From Schistocerca nitens (taxonomy: Eukaryota > Arthropoda > Insecta > Orthoptera > Acrididae), in assembly GCF_023898315.1 (NCBI RefSeq), contig NC_064616.1:707263389-707327388 (forward strand): 64,000 nucleotides of DNA. The letters run 5' to 3'. Shown one piece after another: positions 21,240 to 32,300 of this stretch (the stretch's first letter is position 1; every line of letters starts with the position of its first letter). The notes beneath the pieces were generated by a model. The model searched no databases, was not told the origin of the DNA, and saw only the letters and a list, made by a program, of their open reading frames with translations. The position numbers were made by a program, and so were the translations under genes.

Positions 21240-22160
21240 GCCTCGGTCATGGATGGATAAGTGGAAGGCAAAAAGTATGAGGGAAAAACAGCCTACAATT
21301 TGCAGATTTTAATTTTGGATCTTGGAATGTTCAGAACCTATTTAGACCAGGAACAATCAAGACTATTGTCTCAGAAATTATTCAATATAAATTGGACTTG
21401 GTGGAAGTACAAGAGACAACATGGCTGGGTGAATGTACTCACAAAGGAGATAGATACATACAATTTTATGGGGGTTGCATAGATAAACATGGATTTGGCA
21501 CTGATTCTGTAATACATGACAAAGTAGCAAATTCAGTTAAGGAATTTAAAGCTTTCAACAAAAGAATATCCTATGTAGTACTTGGAAACCAAGTATCAGA
21601 CATCACCTTATCAATGTTTGCACCCCAAAAGAAGATAAAACAGATGAGGAAAAGGAGGAGTTCTATGACTAATTAGAACAAACAATTGAGATCACACCAA
21701 CTACAAATACCAAGATAGTTCTGGGAGATTTTAACAGAAAAACAGGAAAAGAAGAATTCTATATACCAACTATATGAAGGCACAGTTTGCATGGGTAGGA
21801 CAGAAAAACAGGAAATTAATCAAAGAGGGAGGTGATAACTTGCACTTAGAGTTATATGAACAGATTGAGTTGATATGGAAGAATGAGACATTGCCAGAAG
21901 AATGTAAACTGGGCTAATATGTCTATATACAAGAAAGGAAGCAAAATGGAATGTGTTAACTACAGAGGCATCAACTTGATGAATATAACCTAAGAGGTAC
22001 AGACTATCATTATCTTCAGAAAATTACAACTATTCATAGAGAGCAACATACAAGATTACCAAGGTGGCTTTTGATCAAACTGTTTGACAACACATTGCAT
22101 TTTCACCCTAAGACAATTCTTTGAAAAACACTGGGAATATGATAAAGGTATCTATAGTCT

Positions 22161-25012
22161 GGCATTCTACGGATCAGAGCGTGGAATGTCAGATCCCTTA
22201 ATCGGGCAGGTAGGTTAGAAAATTTAAAAAGGGAAATGGATAGGTTAAAGTTAGATATAGTGGGAATTAGTGAAGTTCGGTGGCAGGAGGAACAAGACTT
22301 TTGGTCAGGTGATTACAGGGTTATAAATACAAAATCAAATAGGGGTAATGCAGGAGTAGGTTTAATAATGAATAAAAAATAGGAGTGCGGGTTAGCTACT
22401 ACAAACAGCATAGTGAACGCATTATTGTGGCCAAGATAGACACAAAGCCCATGCCTACTACAGTAGTACAAGTTTATATGCCAACTAGCTCTGCAGATGA
22501 TGAAGAAATTGATGAAACGTATGACGAGATAAAAGAAATTATTCAGGTAGTGAAGGGAGACGAAAATTTAATAGTCATGGGTGACTGGAATTCGTCAGTA
22601 GGAAAAGGGAGAGAAGGAAACATAGTAGGTGAATATGGATTGGGGGGAAGAAATGAAAGAGGAAGCCGCCTTGTAGAATTTTGCACAGAGCATAACTTAA
22701 TCATAGCTAACACTTGGTTCAAGAATCATAAAAGAAGGTTGTATACCTGGAAGAATCCTGGAGATACTAATAGGTATCAGATAGATTATATAATGGTAAG
22801 ACAGAGATTTAGGAACCAGGTTTTAAATTGTAAGACATTTCCAGGGGCAGATGTGGATTCTGACCACAATCTATTGGTTATGAACTGCAGATTGAAACTG
22901 AAGAAACTGCAAAAAGGTGGGAATTTAAGGAGATGGGACCTGGATAAACTGAAAGAACCAGAGGTTGTAGAGAGTTTCAGGGAGAGCATAAGGGAACAAT
23001 TGACAGGAATGGGGGAAAGAAATACAGTAGAAGAAGAATGGGTAGCTCTGAGGGATGAAGTAGTGAAGGCAGCAGAGGATCAAGTAGGTAAAAAGACGAG
23101 GGCTAATAGAAATCCTTGGGTAACAGAAGAAATATTAAATTTAATTGATGAAAGGAGAAAATATAAAAATGCAGTAAATGAAGCAGGCAAAAGGGAATAC
23201 AAACGTCTCAAAAATGAGATCGTCAGAAAGTGCAAAATGGCTAAGCAGGGATGGCTAGAGGACAAATGTAAGGATGTAGAGGCTTATCTCACTAGGGGTA
23301 AGATAGATACTGCCTACAGGAAAATTAAAGAGACCTTTGGAGAGAAGAGAACCACTTGTATGAATATCAAGAGCTCAGATGGCAACCCAGTTCTAAGCAA
23401 AGAAGGGAAGGCAGAAAGGTGGAAGGAGTATATAGAGGGTTTATACAAGGGCGATGTACTTGAGGACAGTATTATGGAAATGGAAGAGGATGTAGATGAA
23501 GATGAAATGGGAGATAAGATACTGCGTGAAGAGTTTGACAGAGCACTGAAAGACCTGAGTCGAAACAAGGCCCCGGGAGTAGACAACATTCCATTAGAAC
23601 TACTGATGGCCTTGGGAGAGCCAGTCATGACAAAACTCTACCATCTGGTGAGCAAGATGTATGAGACAGGCGAAATACCCACAGACTTCAAGAAGAATAT
23701 AATAATTCCAATCCCAAAGAAAGCAGGTGTTGACAGATGTGAAAATTACCGAACTATCAGTTTAATAAGTCACAGCTGCAAAATACTAACATGAATTCTT
23801 TACAGACGAATGGAAAAACTGGTAGAAGCGGACCTCGGGGAAGATCAGTTTGGATTCCGTAGAAATGTTGGAACACGTGAGGCAATACTAACCTTACGAC
23901 TTATCTTAGAAGAAAGATTAAGAAAAGGCAAATCTACGTTTCTAGCATTTGTAGACTTAGAGAAAGCTTTTGACAACGTTAACTGGAATACTCTCTTTCA
24001 AATTCTGAAGGTGGCAGGGGTAAAATACAGGGAGCGAAAGGCTATTTACAATTTGTACAGAAACCAGATGGCAGTTATAAGAGTCGAGGGGCATGAAAGG
24101 GAAGCAGTGGTTGGGAAAGGAGTGAGACAGGGTTGTAGCCTCTCCCCGATGTTATTCAATCTGTATATTGAGCAAGCAGTAAAGGAAACAAAAGAAAAAT
24201 TCGGAGTAGGTATTAAAATTCATGGAGAAGAAGTAAAAACTTTGAGGTTCGCCGATGACATTGTAATTCTGTCAGAGACAGCAAAGGACTTGGAAGAGCA
24301 GTTGAACGGAATGGACAGTGTCTTGAAAGGAGGATTTAAGATGAACATCAACAAAAGCAAAACGAGGATAATGGAATGTAGTCAAATTAAATCGGGTGAT
24401 GCCGAGGGGATTAGATTAGGAAATGAGACACTTAAAGTAGTAAAGGAGTTTTGCTATTTAGGGAGTAAAATAACTGATGATGGTCAAAGTAGAGAGGATA
24501 TAAAATGTAGACTGGCAATGGCAAGGAAAGCGTTTCTGAAGAAGAGAAATTTGTTAACATCAAGTATAGATTTAAGTGTCAGGAAGTCGTTTCTGAAAGT
24601 ATTTGTATGGAGTGTAGCCATGTATGGAAGTGAAACATGGATGATAACCAGTTTGGACAAGAAGAGAATAGAAGCTTTCGAAATGTGGTGCTACAGAAGA
24701 ATGCTGAAGATAAGGTGGGTAGATCACGTAACTAATGAGGAGGTATTGAATAGGATTGGGGAGAAGAGAAGTTTGTGGCACAACTTGACTAGAAGAAGGG
24801 ATCGGTTGGTAGGACATGTTTTGAGGCATCAAGGGATCACAACTTTAGCATTGGAGGGCAGCGTGGAGGGTAAAAATCGTAGAGGGAGACCAAGAGATCA
24901 ATACACTAAGCAGATTCAGAAGGATGTAGGTTGCAGTAGGTACTGGGAGATGAAGAAGCTTGCACAGGATAGAGTAGCATGGAGAGCTGCATCAAACCAG
25001 TCTCAGGACTGA
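22161..25012 (+). pseudogene. RTE-like endonuclease-reverse transcriptase, two visible defects
   Basis: The protein nicks target DNA and reverse-transcribes the LINE RNA. Endonuclease: IRAWNVRSLNRAGRLENLK, VGISEVRWQEE, VMGDWNSSVG, YQIDYIMV, DSDHNLLV. RT: NKAPGVDNIPLELL, NYRTISLIS, FVDLEKAFDNVNW, GVRQGCSLSPMLFN, LRFADDIVIL (FADD), then a C-terminal region with YGSETW and CYRRMLKIRWVDHVTNEEV. The frame slips once in an A run at about 22376-22381 and meets one in-frame TGA at 23792-23794, where related copies would be expected to carry an arginine codon. Otherwise it is open over about 950 codons, so this copy is young. Confidence 0.9.
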
Positions 25013-25031
25013 AGACCACAACAACAACAAC
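22162..25031 (+). mobile_element. Young RTE-like LINE with 12-bp target duplication
   Basis: Flanked by ATCTATAGTCTG at 22150-22161 and 25032-25043. It contains one long endonuclease-reverse transcriptase reading frame and ends in a short (ACA)n tail (about 25015-25031) directly after AGTCTCAGGACTGAAGACC. The first codons already lie in the endonuclease domain, so the copy may be slightly 5'-truncated. Further pieces of the same family lie at 55127-55931 (plus) and 49310-50105 (minus, older). Confidence 0.92.
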
Positions 25032-25043
25032 ATCTATAGTCTG

Positions 25044-25764
25044 AAACTTCCTGGCAGATTAAAACTGTGTGCTGGACCGAGACTCGAACTCGGGACCTTT
25101 GCCTTTCACGGGCAAGTGCTCTACCATCTGAGCTACCCACAGCATGACTCACGCCCCGTCCTCACAGCTTTACTTTTCCCGGACCTCATCTCCCACCTTC
25201 CAAACTTTACAGAAGCTCTCCTGCGAATCTTGCAGAACTACCATTCCTGAAACATAGGATATTGCGGAGACATGGCTTAGCCACAGCCTGGGGATGTTTC
25301 CAGAATGAGATTTTCACTCTGCAGTGGAGTGTGCACTGATATGAAACTTCCTGGCAGATTAAAACTGTGTGCCTGACCGAGATTCAAACTCAGGACTTTT
25401 GCCTTTCGCGGGCAAGTTTCATATCAGCACACACTCTGCTGCAGAGTGAAAATCTCATTCTGGAAACATCCCACAGGCTGTGGCTAAGCCTTGTCTCCAC
25501 AATATCCTTACTTTCAGGAGTGCTAGTTCTGCAAGGTTCGCAGGAGAGCTTCTGTAAAGTTTGGAAGGTAGGAGACGAGGTACTGGCAGAAGTAAAGCTG
25601 TGAGGACGGGGTGTGAGTCGTGCTTGGGTAGCTCAGATGGTAAAGCACTTGCCTGTGAAAGGCAAAGGTCCTGAGTTCAATTCTTGGTCCGGCACACAGT
25701 TTCAATCTGCCAGGAAGTTTCATATCAGTGCACACACTGCTGCAGAGTGAAAATCTCATTCTGG
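25044..25764. repeat. 720-bp near-palindrome with a tRNA-like module in each arm
   Basis: The left arm (from GAAACTTCCTGGCAGATTAAA) and the right arm (ending CTGCCAGGAAGTTTCATATC, then GAGTGAAAATCTCATTCTGG) are inverted copies over about 340 bp each, meeting near 25415. Each arm holds a tRNA-like unit (GTAGCTCAGATGGTAGAGCA type A box, GAGTTCGAGTCTCGG type B box). The anticodon loop lacks the usual U33 and the isotype is unclear. ATCTATAGTC follows at 25766. Single arms of the same family lie at 27050-27236 and 27742-27898. Confidence 0.85.
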
Positions 25765-27049
25765 TATCTATAGTCCATTTGTCAATTTTCAGCGTGCATA
25801 TGACGGCATCCACAGGAACAGCCTATACAGTGCACTATGTGACTTCAGAATCAATGAGAAGCTAGTGAGAATGCTGCAAACTTTTATGGGTGGATCATTG
25901 GCAGCAGTGCATTTCTGAGGGTCATGTCAAAAACGTTCAAGATTGAGAAGGGTCTGAGACAAGGGGATGCTCTCTCATGTGTTCTGCTCAGTGTCACATT
26001 ACAAGAAGTAACAAGGGAATGAGGTAAGAGGAAAGGGCTGGAGTACAGATGGATGGTAATTTCAATATCTTGCATATGCAGATGATATAGTTCTGCTAAG
26101 TGAATCAAACCACGAGGTGAAATAAATGTACCAGAAAATGCACAGCTATGCACAGAAGCTTGGTCTGAAGTTGAATCAGGACAAAATAGAGTTCATGCAA
26201 TTTAGAAAAAGATAAGACCAGTAAGAATTTCTGGAGATAGATGGCTTGAAGTTCAAGAGAGTTCACCACTTCAAATACTTGGGATCTTAGTTTACCAGCA
26301 ACAACAGCACAGAAATGGACATCAAAGAAAGAATGAAATACATGTATCCTTCAGGGGGACGCTCAGCTCAAAAACAGTGTCAGTGAATACCAAAAAGAGA
26401 ATATATAATACAGTGGTATGCCCAGCAGTCTTATATGGTTCAGACACCTGGAGGTGACTAAATGAGACAAGGAAAAAAATTAATATTTGAAAGAAGAGTA
26501 ATGAGGAAGATATGGAGATTGACCATAGTTAAAGGAGAATGAAGAAGGAGGAAAAATGAGGAAATCTATGTCTTGATGCAACAACCAACAATCCTTTAGA
26601 AGCTGAAGTGCAAAGGAATCCAGTGGGTATGCCATGTAGTCCATACGCCAGAAAAAAGACAAATGAAGAAAGCACTTGAGGAGAAATCAAATACCAGATG
26701 CCCCCATATGACAACCGAGGCAGTGCTGAATGGATGATCTGGTGAAGGACCTGGATCCTTGAGGACTGAAGACTCCTGTAGGAACTGAGCATAAAACAGA
26801 GAGGAATAGAGGCACTTTGTGGAATCAGTGCATGGTCTGCAGGGCCTACAACTACTGGATATGAATATTTATCATGTTAGGAGAGAATACAATGTTATAA
26901 TGAATATTGGCTAAGTGAAGACCAGTTAAACAATAATGTGTGAGGGTATTTCTCCATATCTTGGCAGGGAATGAGATGTGCAGAACAGTATCTTTAGTGG
27001 TCTTAATTATTGTATCAAAGGTGTACTTTAAACAGCATGTATGTTAAAG

Positions 27050-27236
27050 ATACTGGCAGAAGTAAAGCTGTGGTGACCGGGCGTGAGTCGTGCTTCGGTA
27101 GCTCAGATGGTAGAGCACTTGCCCGCGAAAGGCAAAGGTCCCGAGTTCGAGTCTCGGTCGGGCACACAGTTTTAATCTGCCAGGAAGTTTCATATCAGCG
27201 CACACTCCGCTGCAGAGTGAAAATCTCATTCTGGAA
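27050..27236 (+). repeat. tRNA-like repeat arm (same family as 25044-25764)
   Basis: TGGCAGAAGTAAAGCTGTG, a well-kept tRNA-like core (GTAGCTCAGATGGTAGAGCA, TTGCCCGCGAAAGGCAA stem-loop, GAGTTCGAGTCTCGG) and the end GAGTGAAAATCTCATTCTGG. It resembles one arm of the palindrome. Confidence 0.8.
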
Positions 27237-27612
27237 GCATGTATGTTACTATCCACATGCATGTCCAAAGGAACTTCGCAAAGTAATTCAGAATTACACA
27301 GGCACTGCAATATTGTATCCATCTGCTGACACCGAGCAAGTGACTTTCAAGTAAAAGGTCTCACCTGAACAGGAATGTACATAATTGATGTACAAGTACA
27401 GGTTGTCAACACATGACTGACAACATACAGAAGTTTAGTTCTGGTCACGAGTTATGCATGGATAGCTAAATGGTAAGATGATCGTTCGCAATAAGCGATA
27501 AGTGGGAAATCCAGGTTCAGGTTCTGATCTAGCACAAATTTTTGTTGTCGTCATTCCATTCTACAGGTGATGGCTGTCCATATTCACAATTGTGAATTCA
27601 GTTAATATAGCT
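27237..27612 (+). repeat. Composite small-hairpin/tRNA-like repeat (as at 4639)
   Basis: CATGCATGTCCAAAGGAAC, CAGGCACTGCAATATTG, AAGTGACTTTCAAGTAAAA, CAGGAATGTACATAATTGATG and the tail CATTCTACAGGTGATGG align in order with 4820-5150. Only the right half of the foldback is present. Confidence 0.7.
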
Positions 27613-27741
27613 AAGCAACTTTGTATTTTTAATGCATTAAAATTGCATGACCTATATTGCATATACTAACAGATCAATAATACAACCAGATAAGTAATTA
27701 TATGAGGCTATTGAGTCATCAAAATTATTGGTGATTAGTGA

Positions 27742-27898
27742 GCTGACAAATTAAAACTGTGTGCCAGACCTGATTTTGAACCCAGACCTTGTCTTTCATG
27801 GGGAATCCACTTCCTGCCTGGTATATGCAGGCATAGCTCACAACCTGCCACGACAGCTTTATTCTGTGAGTACCTCTCTCCTACCTTCCAAACATCAT
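27742..27898 (-). repeat. Degenerate tRNA-like repeat arm
   Basis: GACAAATTAAAACTGTGTGCC to CTCTCTCCTACCTTCCAAAC is an older copy of the left arm of 25044-25764. Confidence 0.6.
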
Positions 27899-28008
27899 TC
27901 GGAATAGAGAAAGAGGTCCAAATAAATGATACCACAAAATCAGCACATTATTTATATGTAGTTGTAAATTGGATCTTTATTTGTGACTGTTTGCTTTCAT
28001 GTGTAAGA

Positions 28009-28094
28009 ATTACAGTGGGCACTTATACACTCACAATGGTGATAAATGATGCTCAAATAATTACAATCCAATTTCCCTAATACCTAGTGTCTAA
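28009..28094 (+). repeat. Left copy of an 86-bp inverted repeat around the gypsy element
   Basis: ATTACAGTGGGCACTTATAC through ATACCTAGTGTCTAA is found inverted at 34494-34581 with about three differences. Without the LTR element the two copies would be about 0.84 kb apart. Confidence 0.85.
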
Positions 28095-28840
28095 GGTATA
28101 ATAGGCTTTCACCAATTGGTTGTTAGTGACACAAGTTATATGTTTTCCTAACAAAAAGTATCTTAGGGTGAATTTTTACATATGTAATCATTTATACAAA
28201 TACTATGTTTGCTTAACAGAAGTATTTTTGGCTGCATTTGTGCATATGTAGGTTTTGTGACTTTCTCTTTCAAATTTTGGATCAAAATGAATGCAGTGAA
28301 TGCTATCTTATTTGCCATCAATGTTATTACTAGATGGGCTAAAAAGAATATTTTCACTTTTAGAATGGTTAATTAATAGTTTGTTTGCTCTGAACAATAT
28401 ACTGGATGCACTGAGGTGATGACTTTCTCCCTTTATTGTGGGTGTTTCTTCTAGTTGAAACAAGAGAGAATCTACTTACATGGCATAATACTCAGCAGGC
28501 ATTTACATAAATTATGAAAAGTAAAGGTCCTAGCAGGGAATATTGTATATAATCCGTAATTTTTAAAATATACCATTATCTTCATGTCATTCAGATACAG
28601 TTTAATCAGAAAGTGCTGTAATATGCAAACCATCATAACAGATCCATTTTTGTTGAATTTCATGGATGACACTAAGGTCTACAAGAAGTCTATATACGGT
28701 TATGCTTGGCTGAATGAAGTTAATATGGAGGAGAAGATATTTTTACTTGCTTTAACAGAGCAGGTTTGAATCGATACTATGAATACTGTTTACAATAAAT
28801 GATTATGAGTCTGGAGCTGCATGCAATATGGTAGTGTATC
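28095..28840. other. Interior of the inverted-repeat unit, unassigned
   Basis: AT-rich, with no recognisable ORF. It probably belongs to the element bounded by the 86-bp inverted repeats. Ends in GTATC (28836-28840), the target duplication of the LTR element. Confidence 0.5.
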
Positions 28841-29322
28841 TGATGTGTCGGCAGCTGGGCCAGCACCTTGTAGATAGAGGTGGCTTAGAAAGCACGCTAG
28901 ACTAACGCAGACGGGCGTGAAGTACTGGAACAGGATACGTAATTAATGCTATGAAGAAAAGAACGGAGCTTCTCATATACTTATCTTTAATTTCTTCTTG
29001 TACATCTCTATGGTGAACACAAGTGAGACTCTAATTACAATCACTGTAAGGCTAATGGCGCCTTGCTAGTTCGTAGCCATTAACTTAGCTGAAGGCTATT
29101 CTGTCTCTCGGCTAATGAGAGAGAAAGGCTTCGTACGTCTAGTCGCTAGCTCTGTCGTCCGTACAACTGGGCTGAGTTCGAGTCAGTCTCTCGAGACCTG
29201 CCTTGTGGTGGCGCTAGGTTTGCGATCACACAGTGGCGACACGCGGGTCCGACATGTACTACGGGACCGCGGCCGATTTAAGCTACCACCTAGGACGTGT
29301 GGTGTCTGGCTGTGACACCACA
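28841..29322 (-). repeat. LTR (3' LTR relative to the coding strand)
   Basis: 482-bp direct copy of 34004-34485, TG...CA ends. The end of the gag-pol frame overlaps it by about 33 bp. Confidence 0.95.
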
Positions 29323-32300
29323 TTCCTCCCCCGCAAATCGGCGAACGGTCGTGAGATAAGGCTTCCGCCCGCCGTGGGGAGGACCCCACGTTGACGTATG
29401 CGATGAGGTGGGGAGCCTAACAACAGGCGAGGCTGTGCCACCCGCACCCGGCCATTCGGTCCGAGGGGAGCTAGGAAACGCCTGAAAACCTAGTCCAGGG
29501 TGCACGTCAACATGCGGTGTATGCGCCCGCAAAGAGACAGGAGGGGCCGAAGGGTCGACCTCCATGTGGTCGGAGAATCCGACGCGCGATGACGACATCT
29601 GGTCCGGAGCGGGCAAGAGTTCCATGGCGGAGGACAGCTGGTCACGGGAAGCGATCGGCGGCGCGTGCTCCAGGGAGGCGCGTGGCGGCTGCAGCGAAGC
29701 GTCCACCGCGGGCGGCGCTGGAGGTGGCTGCGGCGGCTGCGGCGGCTGCTGCGGCGGCGCGACGCCATGAGGCAAAATGGAAGGCAGCGTCGGTAACACC
29801 TGGGGATGAGGCGAGCCAGTAGATGGGTCCCCAGGGTGCTGACCTGACGGCTCCATCGCTGAAAGCAGATGGGGAGCGGCAGAACCCGGGCGACAACAGA
29901 GGCACAGCTGAGTGAGATGCCGACGCACCTCACCAGAGGCCCCCAAAACCAAATACATCGCGCGGCCGAGGCAGCGAAGAATGCGCCCTGCGAGCCAACG
30001 CCGTGAACCGCGATAGGTGCAATAGAAGACAACGTCGCCAGGAGCAAAAGCAGGAGTCTGCCGCTGCACAGGAACCTGATGCGGCGGATGCAGCAAAGAC
30101 ATCAAGGTTCGATGAGAACGACCATGGAGCAACTCAGCCGGTGAGCGACCATCGCGGGGCTGAGAGCGATACGAGGACAAAAAGAGCAATAACGCGTCCT
30201 CCCTAGAATGCGACTCTTTCAATTTCAACATCTGTGACTTGAAAGTCCGGACCAATCGTTCCGCGGCACCGTTTGACTGAGGCGAAAACGGCGCAGACGT
30301 CAGATGTTGAATACCATTGGCCTTGCAGAAGGACTGAAATTCTGCGGACATGAATTGTGGGCCATTGTCGGAAACAATAGTCTGCGGAAGACCTTCAATG
30401 CAAAAGATAGCAGACAAGGCTTGGATTGTGGCAGAAGACGTCGTGGAAGACATCCGGACAACAAAAGGAAAATTACTGAAAGCATCGACCACAACCAACC
30501 AACGAGCATTCCAGAATGGACCAGCAAAATCGATGTGCAAGCGTTGCCAAGGGGAAGTGGCTTTCGGCCATGCAAAGAATTTCCGCGGCGGTGCGGATTG
30601 TTGTTCGGCACACGCCACGCAAGAGGAGAACATCGTAATCGCAGCATCGATTCCGAACCAAGTACAGTGCTGACGAGCAAGTTGTTTCGTACGCACTATA
30701 CCCCAATGTCCGTGGTGAAGAAGACGTAAGACAGAGGACTGTAACAAACGTGGGACCACGACTCGGGACTGATCATTAGCAGAACGCAACAACAAAACAC
30801 CACGTCGTACAAAAAGTCTCTCCTTGTGAGCAAAAAATCGGCGAACCAGCGGATCCTCGATCCGTGACTTGGACAAGGGCCATTGCGTAGCAACAAAACG
30901 CAAAACAGTAGCAAGGACAGGGTCAGCAGCTGTGGCTGTAGCGACACGACGAAAATCAATCGGAAACGATGTGACCACGGCATCGGTTTCCGCATCAATG
31001 AACATGCAAGCAAGTTCGGAAGAATTGAATGCTTTATCCTCAGCAACAGGCAAACGGGACAATGCATCAGCGTTTCCGTGCTTAGCAGTGGACCGATACA
31101 AGATATCGTAGCGGTACTGCGAGAGGAAAAGAGACCAGCGAATGAATTTCTGCGCCGTACGCGGAGGTACCGGCTTGTTCGGATGAAAAAGTGATGTCAA
31201 AGGTTTGTGGTCCGTGATGATGGTAAAGTGACGACCATACAAGAAATCGTGAAACTTAGTAACACCAAACACGAGAGCTAAAGCCTCTTTCTCTATCTGT
31301 GAATAATTTCTTTGCGCAGATGATAGCAATTTTGACGCAAAGGCAATAGGGCGATCATGCGATCCATCTTTGTGCGCAAGCACAGCACCGATCCCGAAAT
31401 CCGATGCATCTACCATCAACAAAAGGGGTTTTCGGGGATCGAATGGCGTAAGGCAAGTATGTGAAAGCAACGCCGATTTCAAGTGGCGAAAGGCGCGGTC
31501 GCATTCCGTCATCCAGACGAACGGAACACCTTTACGGCGTAAGCGATGAAGCGGAGCTGAAATGGAAGAAGCATTGCGCAGAAATTTATGATAATAATTA
31601 ATTTTCCCCAACACACTTTGCAGCTGTTTCAAGGTCTGTGGTGACGGCAAATCCTGTATGGCACGGAGGTGCTCGGGACTCGGATGGATTCCTTGGGCAT
31701 TGAGGACATGGCCCAGGTAGGGTAAATCCCGAGCAAAAAACACACATTTGTCCTTCCTCAAGCGAAGACCATTTTGTCGCAAGACCTGAAATAATGTTCG
31801 GAGATTTTGCAAATGTTCGGCTTCTGTCTTTCCGGAGATCACAATATCGTCCAGATAGTTCGCAGCAGTAGGGACCGACGCACAAACAGTTTGTAAATAT
31901 TGCTGAAACAATGCAGGGGCGGATGCACACCCGAATGGCAATCTTTTGAAGCGATACAAACCAAGATGCGTGTTTACCACCAAGACGCGCTGGGATTCTT
32001 CGTCCACAGGTATTTGCAAGTACGCATCTGCTAGGTCCAACTTTGAAAAATATGTTCCCGGGCACAGTTTGTCAAAAAGATCTTCCGGGCGGGGCAAAGG
32101 AAAAGTTGCAGTCACAAGTTGTGGATTCACAGTTGCCTTGAAGTCCACACAAAGTCTCAATTTTCCGGAAGGTTTTGGCAAAATTACTAAGGGTGAGGCC
32201 CAGAGAGAAGTCTGCACACGTTCAATTACACCTTGAGATTCTAAATCGTTTAATGTTCTTGCGACCTCATCACGCAATGCGCGGGGAACATTGCGCGCTC

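Larger units (their letters stand above)
21240..26830 (+). mobile_element. Old RTE-like LINE, split by a younger LINE and a hairpin element
   Basis: The left part (21240-22149) has the endonuclease start (FGSWNVQNLFRPGTIKT, VEVQETTW, a GDFN block as LGDFNRK) and an RT entry (KKGSKMECVNYRGINLMN). The right part (25766-26830) continues with NFQRAYDGIHRNSLYSAL, then AYADDIVLLSES (catalytic YADD), LGLKLNQDKIEFMQF and the C-terminal region. The order is that of RTE-type ORFs. The element holds many stops and frameshifts. TATCTATAGTC on both sides of the insert (22149 and 25765) marks the break point. Confidence 0.8.

Noticed and set aside
27090-27175. Cloverleaf-like sequence resembling a tRNA gene
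   Set aside because: It has good A and B boxes, but the anticodon loop lacks U33 and the sequence is part of a dispersed repeat with the same flanks in several places. I treat it, and similar cores at 1940, 10040 and 25080, as tRNA-derived repeats.
29517-29905. Alanine- and glycine-rich open frames on the opposite strand of the gypsy polyprotein tail
   Set aside because: They are shadows of a GC-rich proline repeat coding region on the minus strand.
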